64,000 nucleotides of DNA. Origin: Datnioides undecimradiatus (taxonomy: Eukaryota; Chordata; Actinopteri; Lobotiformes; Datnioididae). Location: positions 4,742,652-4,806,651 of the forward strand of contig WARS01000071.1 in the NCBI GenBank assembly GCA_008933995.1, written 5' to 3'. The position numbers and the translations under genes are program-made. Within the stretch, counting starts at the first letter, position 1. Every line of letters begins with the position of its first letter. The notes beneath the pieces were generated by a model, which saw only the letters and a list, made by a program, of their open reading frames with translations, was not told the origin of the DNA and searched no databases. Positions 12,731 through 24,442 of the stretch are shown here, in pieces.

Positions 12731-14150
12731 CTTGCAGTTTCATACCAGAGACCTTCATGCCAGCTCCCCCACATCGTTCACCCTGAGATCCTTTCAACCC
12801 AGGAGATTTGCTGCAGTTTCGCAAGCGCGTCATACCTGCCTATCAACAAAGGGAGCTCCTCGAGTCTCTGCGGGACCTTTTGGTTTTGGGCCTTGCTCCA
12901 GAGCTTTTGAGGTGAACCTGGAGGTTCATCAGCTCTTTGACTTTCAATGCCTGCACTACTCTGATATGTGTTTACACAAAAGTAGTTAGCATTATATTTG
13001 ACAAACCTGAAGCCATTCGTGTAGAGATGCACGCCTTTTGTGTATATAGGGTTATATAAATAAAACTACACCGCCATATTTATTATCCAGACGTAATAAT
13101 ATCCCAATGGAGACTATAAATGAATCACTGTGTGTTAGAATAAAGTTTCTACAGACCTATTAAATTATTGAAAACTTTGTGATAAATTGAGATCATTCAC
13201 AGACTAAAGCCAAACTTTCCCAGCTTGTGAATGAGAAATGTCACGTCGGGCGCACAGTTATTGTCACCACCTGTTATATATTGTCCAGGAACAGAAGACA
13301 CAGTGAGATATAAATTCCTGGGAAGCGTGCACCAGTCCTCGTTAGGCCCGTGCACGTTTTGTCGCCGTGTTTGATCGCTGTCGAACTACTGCGACGAGAC
13401 AATGTGCGCCATTAATTAATCCCAGCTATCGGCGCTCGGATTTGCCTTCAGCCGCTCTGTAAACAAACCCTGTCCAAAGACAATTTGCTGACGTTGCACG
13501 ATGAAGATTTATGATTCTCTGGCTGCAAACTGGTTTGTTAATGAAGCAGAATAGATCCCCAAACGTAGGTCTCTGAAATGCATATGCAAAGCACCAACTG
13601 CCGTCGCTTGATCAATGTCAAGCAGACATTATTCAAATTTCCAGAGGTGGTTTTGGTTGCTTTGTCGCCCCCGTTCCCTCAGATGGCTCTTGAGCAACAG
13701 TGTTTTCATTAAATTTGTCTTCTTGGCTCTTTATTAAAGCGCCCCCGGATTTAAATATTGATTCTGAAAGGTCAGAGCAGAATATTCTCCCGGGGACGGC
13801 TCCTCATAAAAGCAGGCGAGTGCTAAATGACAAGGTCCCATGACTCAACGACAGAGATACCCTCTGACACCCTGCAATTAGTCTCAATAGTATGAAACCA
13901 CGGGGCGTGTAAACAAATTTAATGCATAAATCTCTTCGTCTCAAATTTCTAAAAGGGACCTTGTTAATTAAACCATCATGGTCAATGAATGTGCAAGGGG
14001 TGTAAAATTAATTTTTATGTGAACTTGCAATTACTGGGATTGAGAAGCCAGTCCATTATAACAGTATCTCATTCGAAAAGGGATTTAGCTGGAAGCATTT
14101 CATAATTCAATGTCATCATCATTTGACCTCCACAATGGATAGTATTTTCA

Positions 14151-14163
14151 CCCCCCCCCCCCC
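14151..14163. repeat. Poly(C) tract, 13 bases
   Basis: A run of 13 C on the plus strand (G on the minus strand) in the intergenic region. Simple tract with no assigned role. Confidence 0.9.
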
Positions 14164-14820
14164 ACCACCTATAGCTTCGCCGATAAAGGGTAATTAAAAA
14201 GGAACAGTATCAAGAAGGTCACGTTTAAATGCAAAATAGACTAAAGTCTATAAATGATAGCAATAAAACCAATTCACAGCTGCAGAGCCACTTAACCCCG
14301 GCTGATCCTGCACCAACCTCACATTACACAGCAAACGTGCCTTACTGCAATGCACATGACAAAATAAACTTTATAAAAAGTTAGTTTTATTTTGAGTTTT
14401 GTTGTAGTTGAACCACTAGAACCTGTAATTTGTTGTATTTTTGGCCCAGTTCTTCTGTGCACGATGCAACAATGGCTACAACTTGTGCACAGCGGCAACA
14501 GGCAACAGGTTTAGGACCCAGAGGCAGAGCTGAAGCTATGGGTGGATGTCAGGAGGCCACAAAGGTACTACAAAGAGATATGACTACCAACAGGAAGAGT
14601 TAAAAACAACTGCAAGCGGACACAAAAGCACCACAACCAACTACAAAGTGGTGCAGAACAATCACAGACAGAGACAAATCGACCCTAATAGACAGATTAT
14701 GTCTTTCTCAGTTTGGGTGAGTGGAGGCCGTTTGACTCGTCTCATAATCCTCCATCAGCTAAATCAGTTCAATGATTTAAATAAACGCACACACACACAA
14801 ATATAAATACAAATAGAGCT

Positions 14821-15120
14821 TACAGGAGGGTGAGGCAGTCAGGGTCAAACCCGAGAGGGCAGTCCAACAAAGGCAAACAATCCCGGGGGAGCAGGAAGAA
14901 TGAAAAACTCCAAAGAAACAAAAAGCATAATCCAGAAACCGAGGCGGGTGGGAGCGAGACGCAAGGTGCGCGGGCGAACTGGCAAATGAGAGGAGTGAAG
15001 ACGCACAGTGCAGATACACACACACCAGGGAGGGAGCGCGCACAGGTGAGCTCAATGAAAGGCATGGGAGACAATCACTCAGGAAGACAGGAAGCTGAGT
15101 CCCAAACCAGGCAAAAATAA
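14821..15120. repeat. Possible degraded dispersed repeat
   Basis: A 300-bp A/G-rich segment with phrases such as GGCAGTCCAACAAAGGCAAAC, GAACTGGCAAATGAGAGGAG and CAGGAAGCTGAGTCCCAAACC (each given approximately) recalls a common fish retroelement-related repeat. The preceding 14530-14700 has a loose ACTACAAAG / CACAAAAG periodicity seen in fish minisatellite-like repeats. Identification is weak. Confidence 0.3.
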
Positions 15121-16221
15121 AACAGGAAACATCTCAACTAACTTTCTTAGTAAAAGTTTGGAGTATTTTGATTTAAACCAGGTTAGAATTAATATTCAGT
15201 ATGCAGTGCTGGGGGGTAGCTTGGTTTTATGTATAATTAGGACAAACTATGTGAAGAAACAGACTAGTATTCAGACACAACTGAGGCAGGACCGAGCGGC
15301 GCGATGGCTCGCGGTCAAGATGATTCTCTCAATCTGAATATTTCCCTAATTCGAATGAATTAAATCAGGCCGAAGCAGAGGGCTCTCGCAGGCGGTCTGA
15401 AAACAATGAAAGAGAACGAGAGGGTTGAGCTGCAGGTGATGAAACTGAACACACAAACACACACACGCACGCACGCGCCATTAGGTGATGAGAGACTTTC
15501 CCAGAGCTCTAAATTAAAGCTGATGGCCATAGAAACCTTGTAATCACTTGTGGTGCCAATTTGCTGCAGAGAGGAAGGAGAGCAGAGGAGCAGATGTGTG
15601 CCAGAACACCTTAGGATGATTTCTTAATAGCTTCATAAATCCATTCATGCATCGCACGCATACCAACGCCGCTGTCGGCCTGCTGCAAGGCTACACGCCA
15701 CAGGCCTTTCAACACCTGCTACACAAACACACAGTTAGCTGGCCCACATAATTCTCTTTGTTAGAGACGCCGGCGCAACTGGCAACAATTAAAAGTGTTA
15801 TTTTGGTTGCCGAAGCTTCATTCCGCCCCGTGTGAAATGATGGAGACTGTGGTCCCTAATAGAGTTTGCAAGTCCACGAAGTCACGAAACTGCTGATGCT
15901 CCGTATTCTTCCTTTCATTTGTGTTTAGCCTTTCTCGGCGCCTTGCCTCCGCAGGGACCTAACCAGGCTGCTCAGCTGGCTGTACCTCACAGCTGCGGCC
16001 ATGCGCGCTCTCAGTTAATTACAAGACCACTTCTGTACGACTGCGCCGTCAGCAGGTTCACGCCACAGTTACTGTGAGGGGCGGGCGAGCCGGAGCCTCA
16101 GAGTTCCCCTCATTATCCGCTCAGCGTTCACTTGTTATTGGGGTCTGTTGTGCTGGTATGTACCACCCCCTGTCAGCGGAGTCAAGTACTGATTACTGAG
16201 CCCAGTCACAAAGTAAAACAT

Positions 16222-16227
16222 TTTATT
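16222..16227 (-). terminator. Poly(A) signal of the SLC26 gene
   Basis: TTTATT on the plus strand is AATAAA on the minus strand. It lies 144 bp past the stop codon at 16371-16373 and fits the 3' end of the transporter mRNA. Confidence 0.7.
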
Positions 16228-16340
16228 TAGTTCACTGAGAGTCAGAAAAAAAAGATACATAATGTAATTTGGCAACAACACATTTCCATAAATTACAGTG
16301 AAACTGTATCTTCGGCGTGGTTCCTCTGCTCGTCTTCACA

Positions 16341-16361
16341 CAGCAGCAGCAGCAGCAGCAG
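16341..16361 (-). repeat. (CTG)7 trinucleotide repeat in a 3' UTR
   Basis: Seven CAG units on the plus strand, read as CTG on the transcribed minus strand, 10 bases downstream of the SLC26 stop codon. Confidence 0.9.
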
Positions 16362-16370
16362 CGTCAGTGC

Positions 16371-19300
16371 TCAAAACATTTCCTGTAAAAGTAAAACTGC
16401 TCTTGAATATATAACGACGGGGTCACGGCGAGTTAAAGCAAGCAGGAAATTGTCATTTTGGATTAGTTTGTGGAGGCAAACTGGCGCGTACCTGCTCCAG
16501 GTCCTCATTAATGTTAAAGGCAAGTTCCTGTCGTGCCTTCTCTGCCTGCAGCCAACAAAGTGAATGCACATATTTAAAGGGGCCAACACACAAACACTCA
16601 CAGGACTTTAGCTAAAGTAACTCCTGAGCAATCACACAGCACACGGTGACGTCGCTGTTTGCCATTTGTGGTGAATTGCACACATTCGCATTTATTCTAA
16701 GTTGCACGTTTATACTGCCGACACATGCAAAATACGCAATGATGAGTCTTCAGTTCGGGCTGGTTCATCTTGCAGCATTGCTCATTAGCTGTGATGTTTT
16801 GAAACCCGCTGCAGACGTTGCCTGCGCCTTCAGTGCTTTAAAGGTTGCCAGGCAATACGATAAGCTCGTAACATGCAGCGTGACCTTGGTGTAACTTACA
16901 ACTCCGTTTGTTGCGGCGCTCAACGTGTCACGAAAACCCCTGCGATAGTTCTGTTTACCCTTGTCGAACCAGATAAGGTGACAAAAGCCGCGCCAAGAGA
17001 GGAATTTGTTACATTGACCACAAATCTTGCTTTTCTACTCCTCTTAGTCTCTCCCTATATCCCTAACCCCAGAACCTTTGAACAGCGGGGGGCGGGGGGG
17101 TTTGTATGTGATGCTGTGAAAAGGATCCGTACGATAAGGACATTTCACGCAGCAGAGACCCACCTTCGGGGAGACTCGCCTCCCTCCGGCGGTCTGCTGA
17201 GCAAACAGAACGGCGTCGTGGACAGAAAGGAAGAGATTACTGCGGGCAATGCTGCCGTCGTCAAAAGCTCCACCAGCCTCCAGTTCCTCGTACACCTGGG
17301 CTGCAAGCGGCGAGACAACAAACATCCCACAAGGACTTGAACACACCGAGACAAGGGGGTTTCTGCCTTCAAGCTCATGCGATATATAAGGAGACTTAAA
17401 ATAAATATGTTATTTGCCAAGAACAGTGAGTTGATGCTTAAACGTAATGAATTACAACACGAAGTGGAAGGCATGTGCAACCTGCGACCCCGTGTAAGTG
17501 TTTAGTAATCTCTGACTCTGACAATTGTGCTCTCATTCTGCCCGTGTCCTTCGCAGACCTTATGGACTCGCCGTTGAATGAATGGCTAGGTCTCCGTTGC
17601 CGTGCCAACTGCTCCGCAGAGCAAAACAAGTGCGAACTGCGCCGCAGTCATTGAAGAGTTTACCTTGAACGTTAGCCAGGTATAGCTTGATGCCCAGCAT
17701 TGTGTAGCTCGAGTTCATCTGTGTGCGAGATGAAGGAAAGAAGAGAGTTCGTTGAGAGCAGTGTGAAAATGCTGCAGAAACTAAAATCTGACTGAAAACT
17801 GAAAACATTTCTCTTGCATTTTATCTTGCACGAACATTTAAGCATTAGAAACTGCACAGTTTATGCCCTGATTGTGCATATGTCCGTTAACTTAGGTGTC
17901 AGATGTAGCTAAAAGTTGGTGAAGGCTAACAGCTAGCTAGTGGTTCCTAGCCGACAGTGCGTTGAATGTGGAAATCCTGGTTATTAACATCCTTGCATGA
18001 GTGAGCGAAACAGCATGTGTGTCCTGATCAACATGTTTCAAACCTTTGTCAGTACTTTGATGCCCATTAGGTCTATGAAGCAGACTCCTGCCAAGTCGAG
18101 GATGAGCGTGTGGAAAGGCATGGGCTGGGGCTCCAGCGTGACTGCAGAGGGGCTGGGCGGGTCCTGGTCAGGCGCCTGCTCGCCCAGCTCAATGTCACTG
18201 CAGTGGAAGTTGACATAGCTGGTGGGAGATTCGGGTTTGCTGGCACCGCCGTCGCTCATATCAAAGTCATTTTGCAGCTCGAGCCGAGATACGGTCTGGA
18301 TTTGGAGGAAATGAACACAGAGTGGTGCGCGGGAAAAAGGTCACGGCTTGCAGCTTTAAAGGGAAACACCGCCAGTGAAATCATGACCCATAAAACGGTC
18401 TCATGTGCGCTGTTGATCCCACCTGAGCCTTCATGTTGACCAAGGAGCTGGGCTTCCTCCTTCTTGTCTCCTTTTCCTTCTTTTCCTTCTTTTCCTCTTT
18501 TGCTTTTTCCTTTTGCTCTTTCTCTAAGAACTTCCGCCTGGCCAGGATAAGCTTTCCAGGGTCCAGCCCGGTCTGGACACAAACACGGCATGAGCACATT
18601 CATTTAAACCTGACTAACTGTAATCGTGAGCGAGGCGGTTCACGTTGTACACTCGACCTTTTTGATGACCCTCTGGCGAAACATCTCAGCGTTTGCAAAG
18701 TAGAGCGGCGAGCAGTAGTTCACAATTTTCACACCTGTTATCGACGTGACCTGCGGAGTCACTGCAAGTTATTACGTGACGTTCCTCTTCATGTAACAAC
18801 AAAAACACACGCAAATGTGCCATACCTTACTGTACACCTTTGGGTTTTTGTAGATATCTGTATCCATAATCTGAACCATCGCTGAACCGTTGCGACTGCG
18901 AGCGACACATTGGAGTGAGTAACACAGTAACATACAGTTTACATCTTGAGGTTCAACAGAAAAGCGCGTGTTGCGTGATGCGAGTTCGCTCACAACTGCG
19001 TCTTGAATATCACCACCAGGATGGAAAAGCCCACTCCGATCGCGACTCCGTAAGGCAAGCTGAGAAAGAACGTGGCCAGGAATGACACAACCCACACACA
19101 CTGGAGGAAAAAGGACAATAGAGAGAAAAATACGTAAAAAAAAGGAAAAAAAGGACAATGTTGCATCAAAGGCTTTAACTCACGCAGTCCAATTTGCTCT
19201 TTTTCCATAAGTAATACGGATCGGAGAGCTGCAGGAGCGTGTTCTTCAGGTTGACTGCAATCAAGGCTCCGAGCACTGACTGCAGAAACCAAGATGACAC

Positions 19301-21776
19301 AGGTCAGGACTCATGCTTGGGTTTTTCTTTGACCTCTACTTTAATTGATTTCACGTGTAAAGATGCATGGATCCTTCTGCTTTGTCCGCCTACTTTTGGA
19401 AGTGGTTTCAGGAAGGCTCCCAGTGCAAGCATGGTAACCATCACGACCAGCATCACGCATAAACTGGCGAACTGTGACAGGGCAGCAGCAGAGGGTGGAG
19501 TAGTCAGCATCGTGAGGTGTTATTTCAGCTGTAAGTTCGTGCTGTTGTCGTGCAATAAGCGATTTCAGTTACAGGTAAAGCGCCGCTCACCTGTGAGGTC
19601 CCGCCAGCGCTGTCCACAGCCAGGGTCACAGAGAGCGCGCAGCAGATGACGTGGATCTTAAAGAAGGACCCGAGGAAATTGCTGCAGCCCAGTGCCAACA
19701 TTTCCTGTCCAGGGTAACACACGAGATAGTTCGTAAATGGAATAAAATACAAATTTTGAACCGGCAGGAGATGTGTTTCCTACCTGGTTGGGGTCCACAT
19801 CGTAGCCGTGCTTGGCCGCCAGTGTCCTGCCCATAGCCAGGTTGATGACATACCCCACGATTGCCAGAGAGAAAGCTGTGCTCAACATGTCTTCCCACTG
19901 ACTGACCGTGGGCACGATTGGCGCTGGAAATCTGGAAAAAAATGAACGGTAACAAATGAGATGCGTGCATTATTTGAGGAAGGAACTGGGGAAGCGGCCG
20001 AGCGTTTTAAGCATCCCGCTGCATGCTTTACCCCAGAGGAATCTCTCCCACTATGTCCATGTGATAGATCTCAGGAAGATGCAAAGGGCCTGAGATGGCC
20101 GTGGCCACCACCACCTGCACAGAGAAAGAAACGTGTTGCCTTATCTTCCCTTTTACCCTGTATTAATAAAGAAGTATCTAAATAAATCTACAAAACTTGT
20201 GTGGACTGACAAACCATACACTCCTTACAATAATAATCTCCATGGGAATGGGGAAGGGCAGCTTGTGGCGGTAGCGCGCGCTCAGCTCCTTCACCACAAT
20301 CAGGACCGCGCTGCTCACCAGCGCAAACACCAGCGACGCTACGTTGGTGTCAGGCAGGCCGCGCATGATATCCACGAGAGTCTGTGACAAAGATGACACA
20401 CATTACACATCAGACTGTAGTGTTCCTGATATCCTGTATGGAGCAGGCACTTACGTATATGACAGCCAGGGGGCCGCTGTACGGTGGCACGTGGATGCCA
20501 AAGATGTACTTGAGCACTGAGATGAGGATCTGCAGACCTGCAGCGGTCATGAAGCCTCTGACGAAGGATTCTGACAGGTAGATGGCTACGAACCCAAACT
20601 GCATGAACCCGAGGCCAATCTGGATCGCAAGTAGTATGTCAATGTTAGATTTTACATTAAAAAAGACTGAGCTTGAAGCGCTGCAAGTACCTGTATGACT
20701 GCAGTGAGACAGGCCAGCGTTCCAGATATTCCCAGGCGAACCTCATTCATTCGCTCCGTGTCCACTATTGTGGCGTTTAAAGTGGCGTTGAAATGACTGA
20801 AGTCCGACTCCGGGGCCAGCCTGAGACACACGATCCCCACCATAATGCTGAGGACAGCGAACGTACCTGGGCATAAAGAAGCGGCGCGTCACATCCAGTA
20901 TTTCCACTGCCGTTCCGCAAACGGGGCAGAGTCGGGCCGAGCGCGGCTGATCTGCACCGCGCAGCTCTGGCCACTTATCACTGTCATCATGTGAAATCGC
21001 TGTGGATGAATCACTCTGATTTACCCGGAACCATCTGGTGAGCTGTGCCCATGAAGAAATACGGGATGAGGGGGAAGAAAGAGGAATAGAGGCCGTTGAC
21101 AGGAGGGAGGCTTGCCAGGAGGGCAAAAGCCATGCCTGGGGAGAACAGAAACCTTTTTATAAGCGTCACATAAATCATGACAACACATGGGAAAATGCAA
21201 AAACAGTGCGATGCGCTGGAGCCAACGCTGCAGCAGCCAGCGTCAGAGAGCTAGAGCGTGTAAATGCAGAGGCATCAGAAAGCGAGGGCCGACCTTGGGG
21301 GACCTGAATGGTGCCGGCGCTGACCCCGCTGATGACATCACACAGCAGGCTGTCTTTCACTTTGTACCTGGGGAGCCAGCTCAGTACAGGCAGGTGTCTG
21401 AGCAGCAAGCCCCTCGCTCTCGACGCGGAGCATCTGACGGAAACAAACAAGAGGAACCCTTTGAAGAGCTCAGGTTCTCTCCGCTCGTTACTTTGAAACA
21501 GTCCGTAACACACGTCTTAACTTTGTATGGAGGCATGGCTACAGGGCTCTCCGCTATTTGATCACAGCGCACCGCTTGTCAGAGGCAGAGCCTGTGTGAT
21601 GGGCAGACGTGTAGTTCGTGTTGACTGCGAGGAGAGATTGCAGTTCTGTACCTGAAGAGTTTCCTCACTTTCTCCCCAACCGGGAACTGTCGACTCTTCT
21701 TGTCAAACTCCCTGTCGAAGTCTGGGAGGTTATATGCCGGCCTGTCAATCACATAACGCGGGCGGTCCGGGTGCAT
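16371..21776 (-). CDS. slc26a10: SLC26/SulP anion transporter, slc26a10-like (20 coding exons)
   Basis: Coding exons, 5' to 3' on the minus strand: 21652-21776, 21294-21433, 21025-21135, 20691-20866, 20455-20619, 20229-20381, 20032-20114, 19784-19931, 19591-19704, 19394-19471, 19184-19279, 18994-19100, 18826-18895, 18658-18750, 18423-18572, 18044-18295, 17664-17718, 17164-17300, 16492-16545 and 16371-16382. All phases agree, giving 772 residues. The SulP core starts at GMAFALLASLPPV and includes GTFAVLS, a SHFNATLNATIVD loop with two N-glycosylation sequons, YLSESFVRGF, and NQEMLALG. The STAS domain includes TGLDPGKLILARRKF, a Lys/Glu-rich insert, and FHTLILDLAGVCFIDLMG. It should be a membrane anion transporter. 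Human SLC26A10 is the only family member I recall on chromosome 12, and like it this protein has VD before the GG and lacks the usual arginine. slc26a6 or a3 are the alternatives. The start could be 7 codons earlier (21797). Confidence 0.88.
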
Positions 21777-23300
21777 GGCTGCGGCGTATCGACACATATT
21801 AAGATCATTAGACGGTCATCTCTAATGCTGTTTCCTCAGGGTGCAGTTAAAGTCAAACACCACGCCAGGCTGCATTGTGAATGTTACTTAAATATGTAAA
21901 TATGATCAGGAAAATGCACATAAAGTATGAAAAGATTTAGATTTTTTGCATATTTAAAACATAGAGTAGCAAATTTGTGAAGCATGTCCATGAAAAATTA
22001 TTAGTAACTCAATAGAAATGTATGCAAATATAACATAATCATTATTTAATGATTATAATAGAACCAGTCAACCAATGACTCATCAGTTAAATGAAATAAG
22101 ATGTATTTGCATATAATGCTGGGCAGACTGACTCAGAAACAACTCATTGTGTGTTTTACATGAATCCACCTGTGAAGTTATGAGTGACTACAGCTGGAAC
22201 ATAACCGTAGTGACGTCAAAAGCACAATGTTTCCTTTGTGGAGAGACTTGTGTAGAGCACAAGTTCCTCAAATATGTACTTTTGTACAGGACTTGAGTAA
22301 ATGTACTGTAAGTGATATTCCATCGCGGCTCCAGACAAGTTTGCACATTCCAAACCAAAGACTTGAGAATGAAACCGTAGCGAGTGACCGGGCGACTGTG
22401 TTTATGCAGTGGCAGAGACATGGGGACCTTTAGGGTCGCGCTTGTGTTGTCGTTCATGTGAGGGGCATATTTCGAGTGCGAGGCTCTAATCTAACCTTGA
22501 AGGGTGAAGGATCGCTGCTAAAATATTTGCTCAGCCCCAGGTAAATAACAGCACACGCTCAAGTTCACTCTGTGCATCTCGCAGTCTGCCTGCTGTGGCG
22601 TCTACCACGGTTTGCATTGAATAATAACTATATATTAGGCACAACAGGAACAACATCTGCAGTTAAAACACACATTTTTGCTATTTTGAGTGAGAAAATA
22701 ATCAGATTAATGTTCAGATGTAAAGTTACATTGTAAGCTGTTTAAAGGGGATTAACCTAAAAAAAGAAATACCTAAAAATATAAATATGGAGTTACAACT
22801 AAAACACATTTAACAAAACATCTTTTGAGAGCACAGTGTATTATTTTACATGACTCAGTTGACATTTTGCATGTTTTTTTGCCTGTTAATGCCCTTTTTT
22901 TTTAATGATTTGCGTCCTTTTATAGGGATGTCACAGATAAATGAATCAAAGCATCAACAGTCAGGAGCGACACATTGATCTCAACGTCAGATTCTGCATT
23001 AGTTCATGTAAAAGTCTGAAAAGACAGCACTGTACCTTATCGCTGAAGCAGGACGTCTGCAGGCATTTGGCTCAGATGCCTGTGGTGCCCACTTGCTCGA
23101 TTACTTATCAAGGTGCATTTAGGACGCGCTGCACCTGCTGGGCGGAGCTTAGAAACTACAAATTTTGAAATACATTCACAGGGACGGCTGCGTCGCTCAA
23201 ACTGGTGAATGGTGCGTGTGTGTGCAGCACAGAGCGAGGACGAAACGTGACGTAATTAACAATTAATGCAACTTTAATGGGTTCAGTTTCCATATACATG
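21777..23300. other. Gap between slc26a10 start and slc48a1 3' end
   Basis: It should hold the slc26a10 promoter and any non-coding first exon. An AG at the end of GATACGCCGCAG (minus strand), two bases before the chosen ATG, could be a splice acceptor for a 5' UTR intron. About 22252-22312 has a fragment of the CAGTGGTGG repeat family (GGACTTGAGTAAATGTACTG). The rest is A/T-rich unique sequence with no exon I can support. Confidence 0.5.
22252..22312. repeat. Fragment of the CAGTGGTGG transposon family
   Basis: CAAGTTCCTCAAATATGTAC then GGACTTGAGTAAATGTACTG match the near-terminal wording of the element copies at 3352-3796 and 5570-6402. Neither end is complete. Confidence 0.5.
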
Positions 23301-23342
23301 TAGCATCCTCACAGACACCTTCTCAAAAACAAAAATACATGT

Positions 23343-23348
23343 TTTATT
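23343..23348 (-). terminator. Poly(A) signal of slc48a1
   Basis: TTTATT on the plus strand is AATAAA on the minus strand. It would give slc48a1 a 3' UTR of about 1.1 kb. An ATTAAA variant about 75 bp further on (near 23270) is an alternative. Confidence 0.55.
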
Positions 23349-24442
23349 GTAAAAGGTAACAGCTGGAACTAAGTTTAACTTGACTTACGCAAATCAGACT
23401 AACTCTAAAATGAATGGTACATATAAATAGTGTGTTTCGACGTTTAAAAAGGGTGAGACAGAGATGACGACGAGTAAAACAGGACCTTTCTCCCCCTGGC
23501 GTTGTATCAGGATTCGTGTGCAAAACAACGGCGTCAATATCAAAGACTAAAGTGCAACAGTTTGGGGTTTTTTAGCACATCCATTTGTGTTTTCTGTCAA
23601 CAGGAATGTCACAAATTTCAAATGGACAGGAGGGGGGAAAAAAAAAAAAAAGGGAACGTCGCCCCCTGGTGGACCAAAAGATGAAAAGCACAAATTCCAC
23701 AGGAATACCTTTTCTTTAGTCGCTATGAAATAAGCAGAGTATGAAATGGAGAAATATAGTGAATTCATAAAACAACTACTTCTCAGATTCATTCGCTGAC
23801 AATAAAAGGAGCTAAGAGACTGACTTTGTGGACGCTATGACGGTGGCTGCCTGTAGATATGAATATTCAGCGGCTCAAAACTGCGACTGTGAAGAAGCTC
23901 GTCTGGGGACAAACATTCAAGGACGCCAACAAACACCGCCGACCTAGCGTTAGCAGAGCAGCCCTCGGGTAGGAGCGTTTAGTTATCGGCTCTGAGGATT
24001 AAAGCTTTGGGAGCGTTTTCGCTTTCATTTTCGGATTAAAAGCCCGTTATGGAAGGGGTTTTCCCCCTCGCCACTTGCTTGTTGTCTCAAGATTAAACAA
24101 TGCAGAGATAAAATCTGTCTGGAAACACCACCTGCATGCCTCTTCATAAACAGCCCCGAGCCATTCAATCAAAAGCAGCTCCGGGCCTTCAGAGGTTTAG
24201 ACTACTTACAGGAAGATAACACGTGGGTCACTGAAAGTGGGAGAACAGGTTACAATACAAATACAGAGCTCGTTAAGCAAGTGCAACAAGTGCAAATCCA
24301 CGTGGTAAGTCAGATGACTTTTTAAATCTACCCATGTCTGCGTTTCCTCGTTTTTTGTTACAAATGCTCTTTGACCAGCTCCCGCCGGGCCGCCGCCTAA
24401 AAACCTCTCAAAGTCCATCGTGGTCTGTAAAATCCGTGCTGA

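Larger units (their letters stand above)
7190..16200. other. Intergenic region between tmdd1 and slc26a10
   Basis: Nine kilobases with no exon I can support on either strand. The sequence is unusually rich in TAAT, ATTA and AATTA words mixed with unique sequence, especially 8000-8300, 10300-11000 and 12000-14200. This is the look of a regulatory stretch with conserved non-coding elements, but conservation cannot be seen from one genome. Simple tracts include poly(A) at about 7809-7827, poly(T) at about 9402-9421 and poly(C) at 14151-14163. Old repeat fragments are listed separately. Confidence 0.55.

Noticed and set aside
16873..17340. 155-codon plus-strand frame
   Set aside because: It is antisense to slc26a10 exon 18 and its introns. 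Only a shadow of the real gene.
18433..18885. 150-codon plus-strand frame with a Phe/Ser-rich hydrophobic start
   Set aside because: The FFSFFSS run is the antisense reading of the Lys/Glu-rich slc26a10 exon, not a membrane span.
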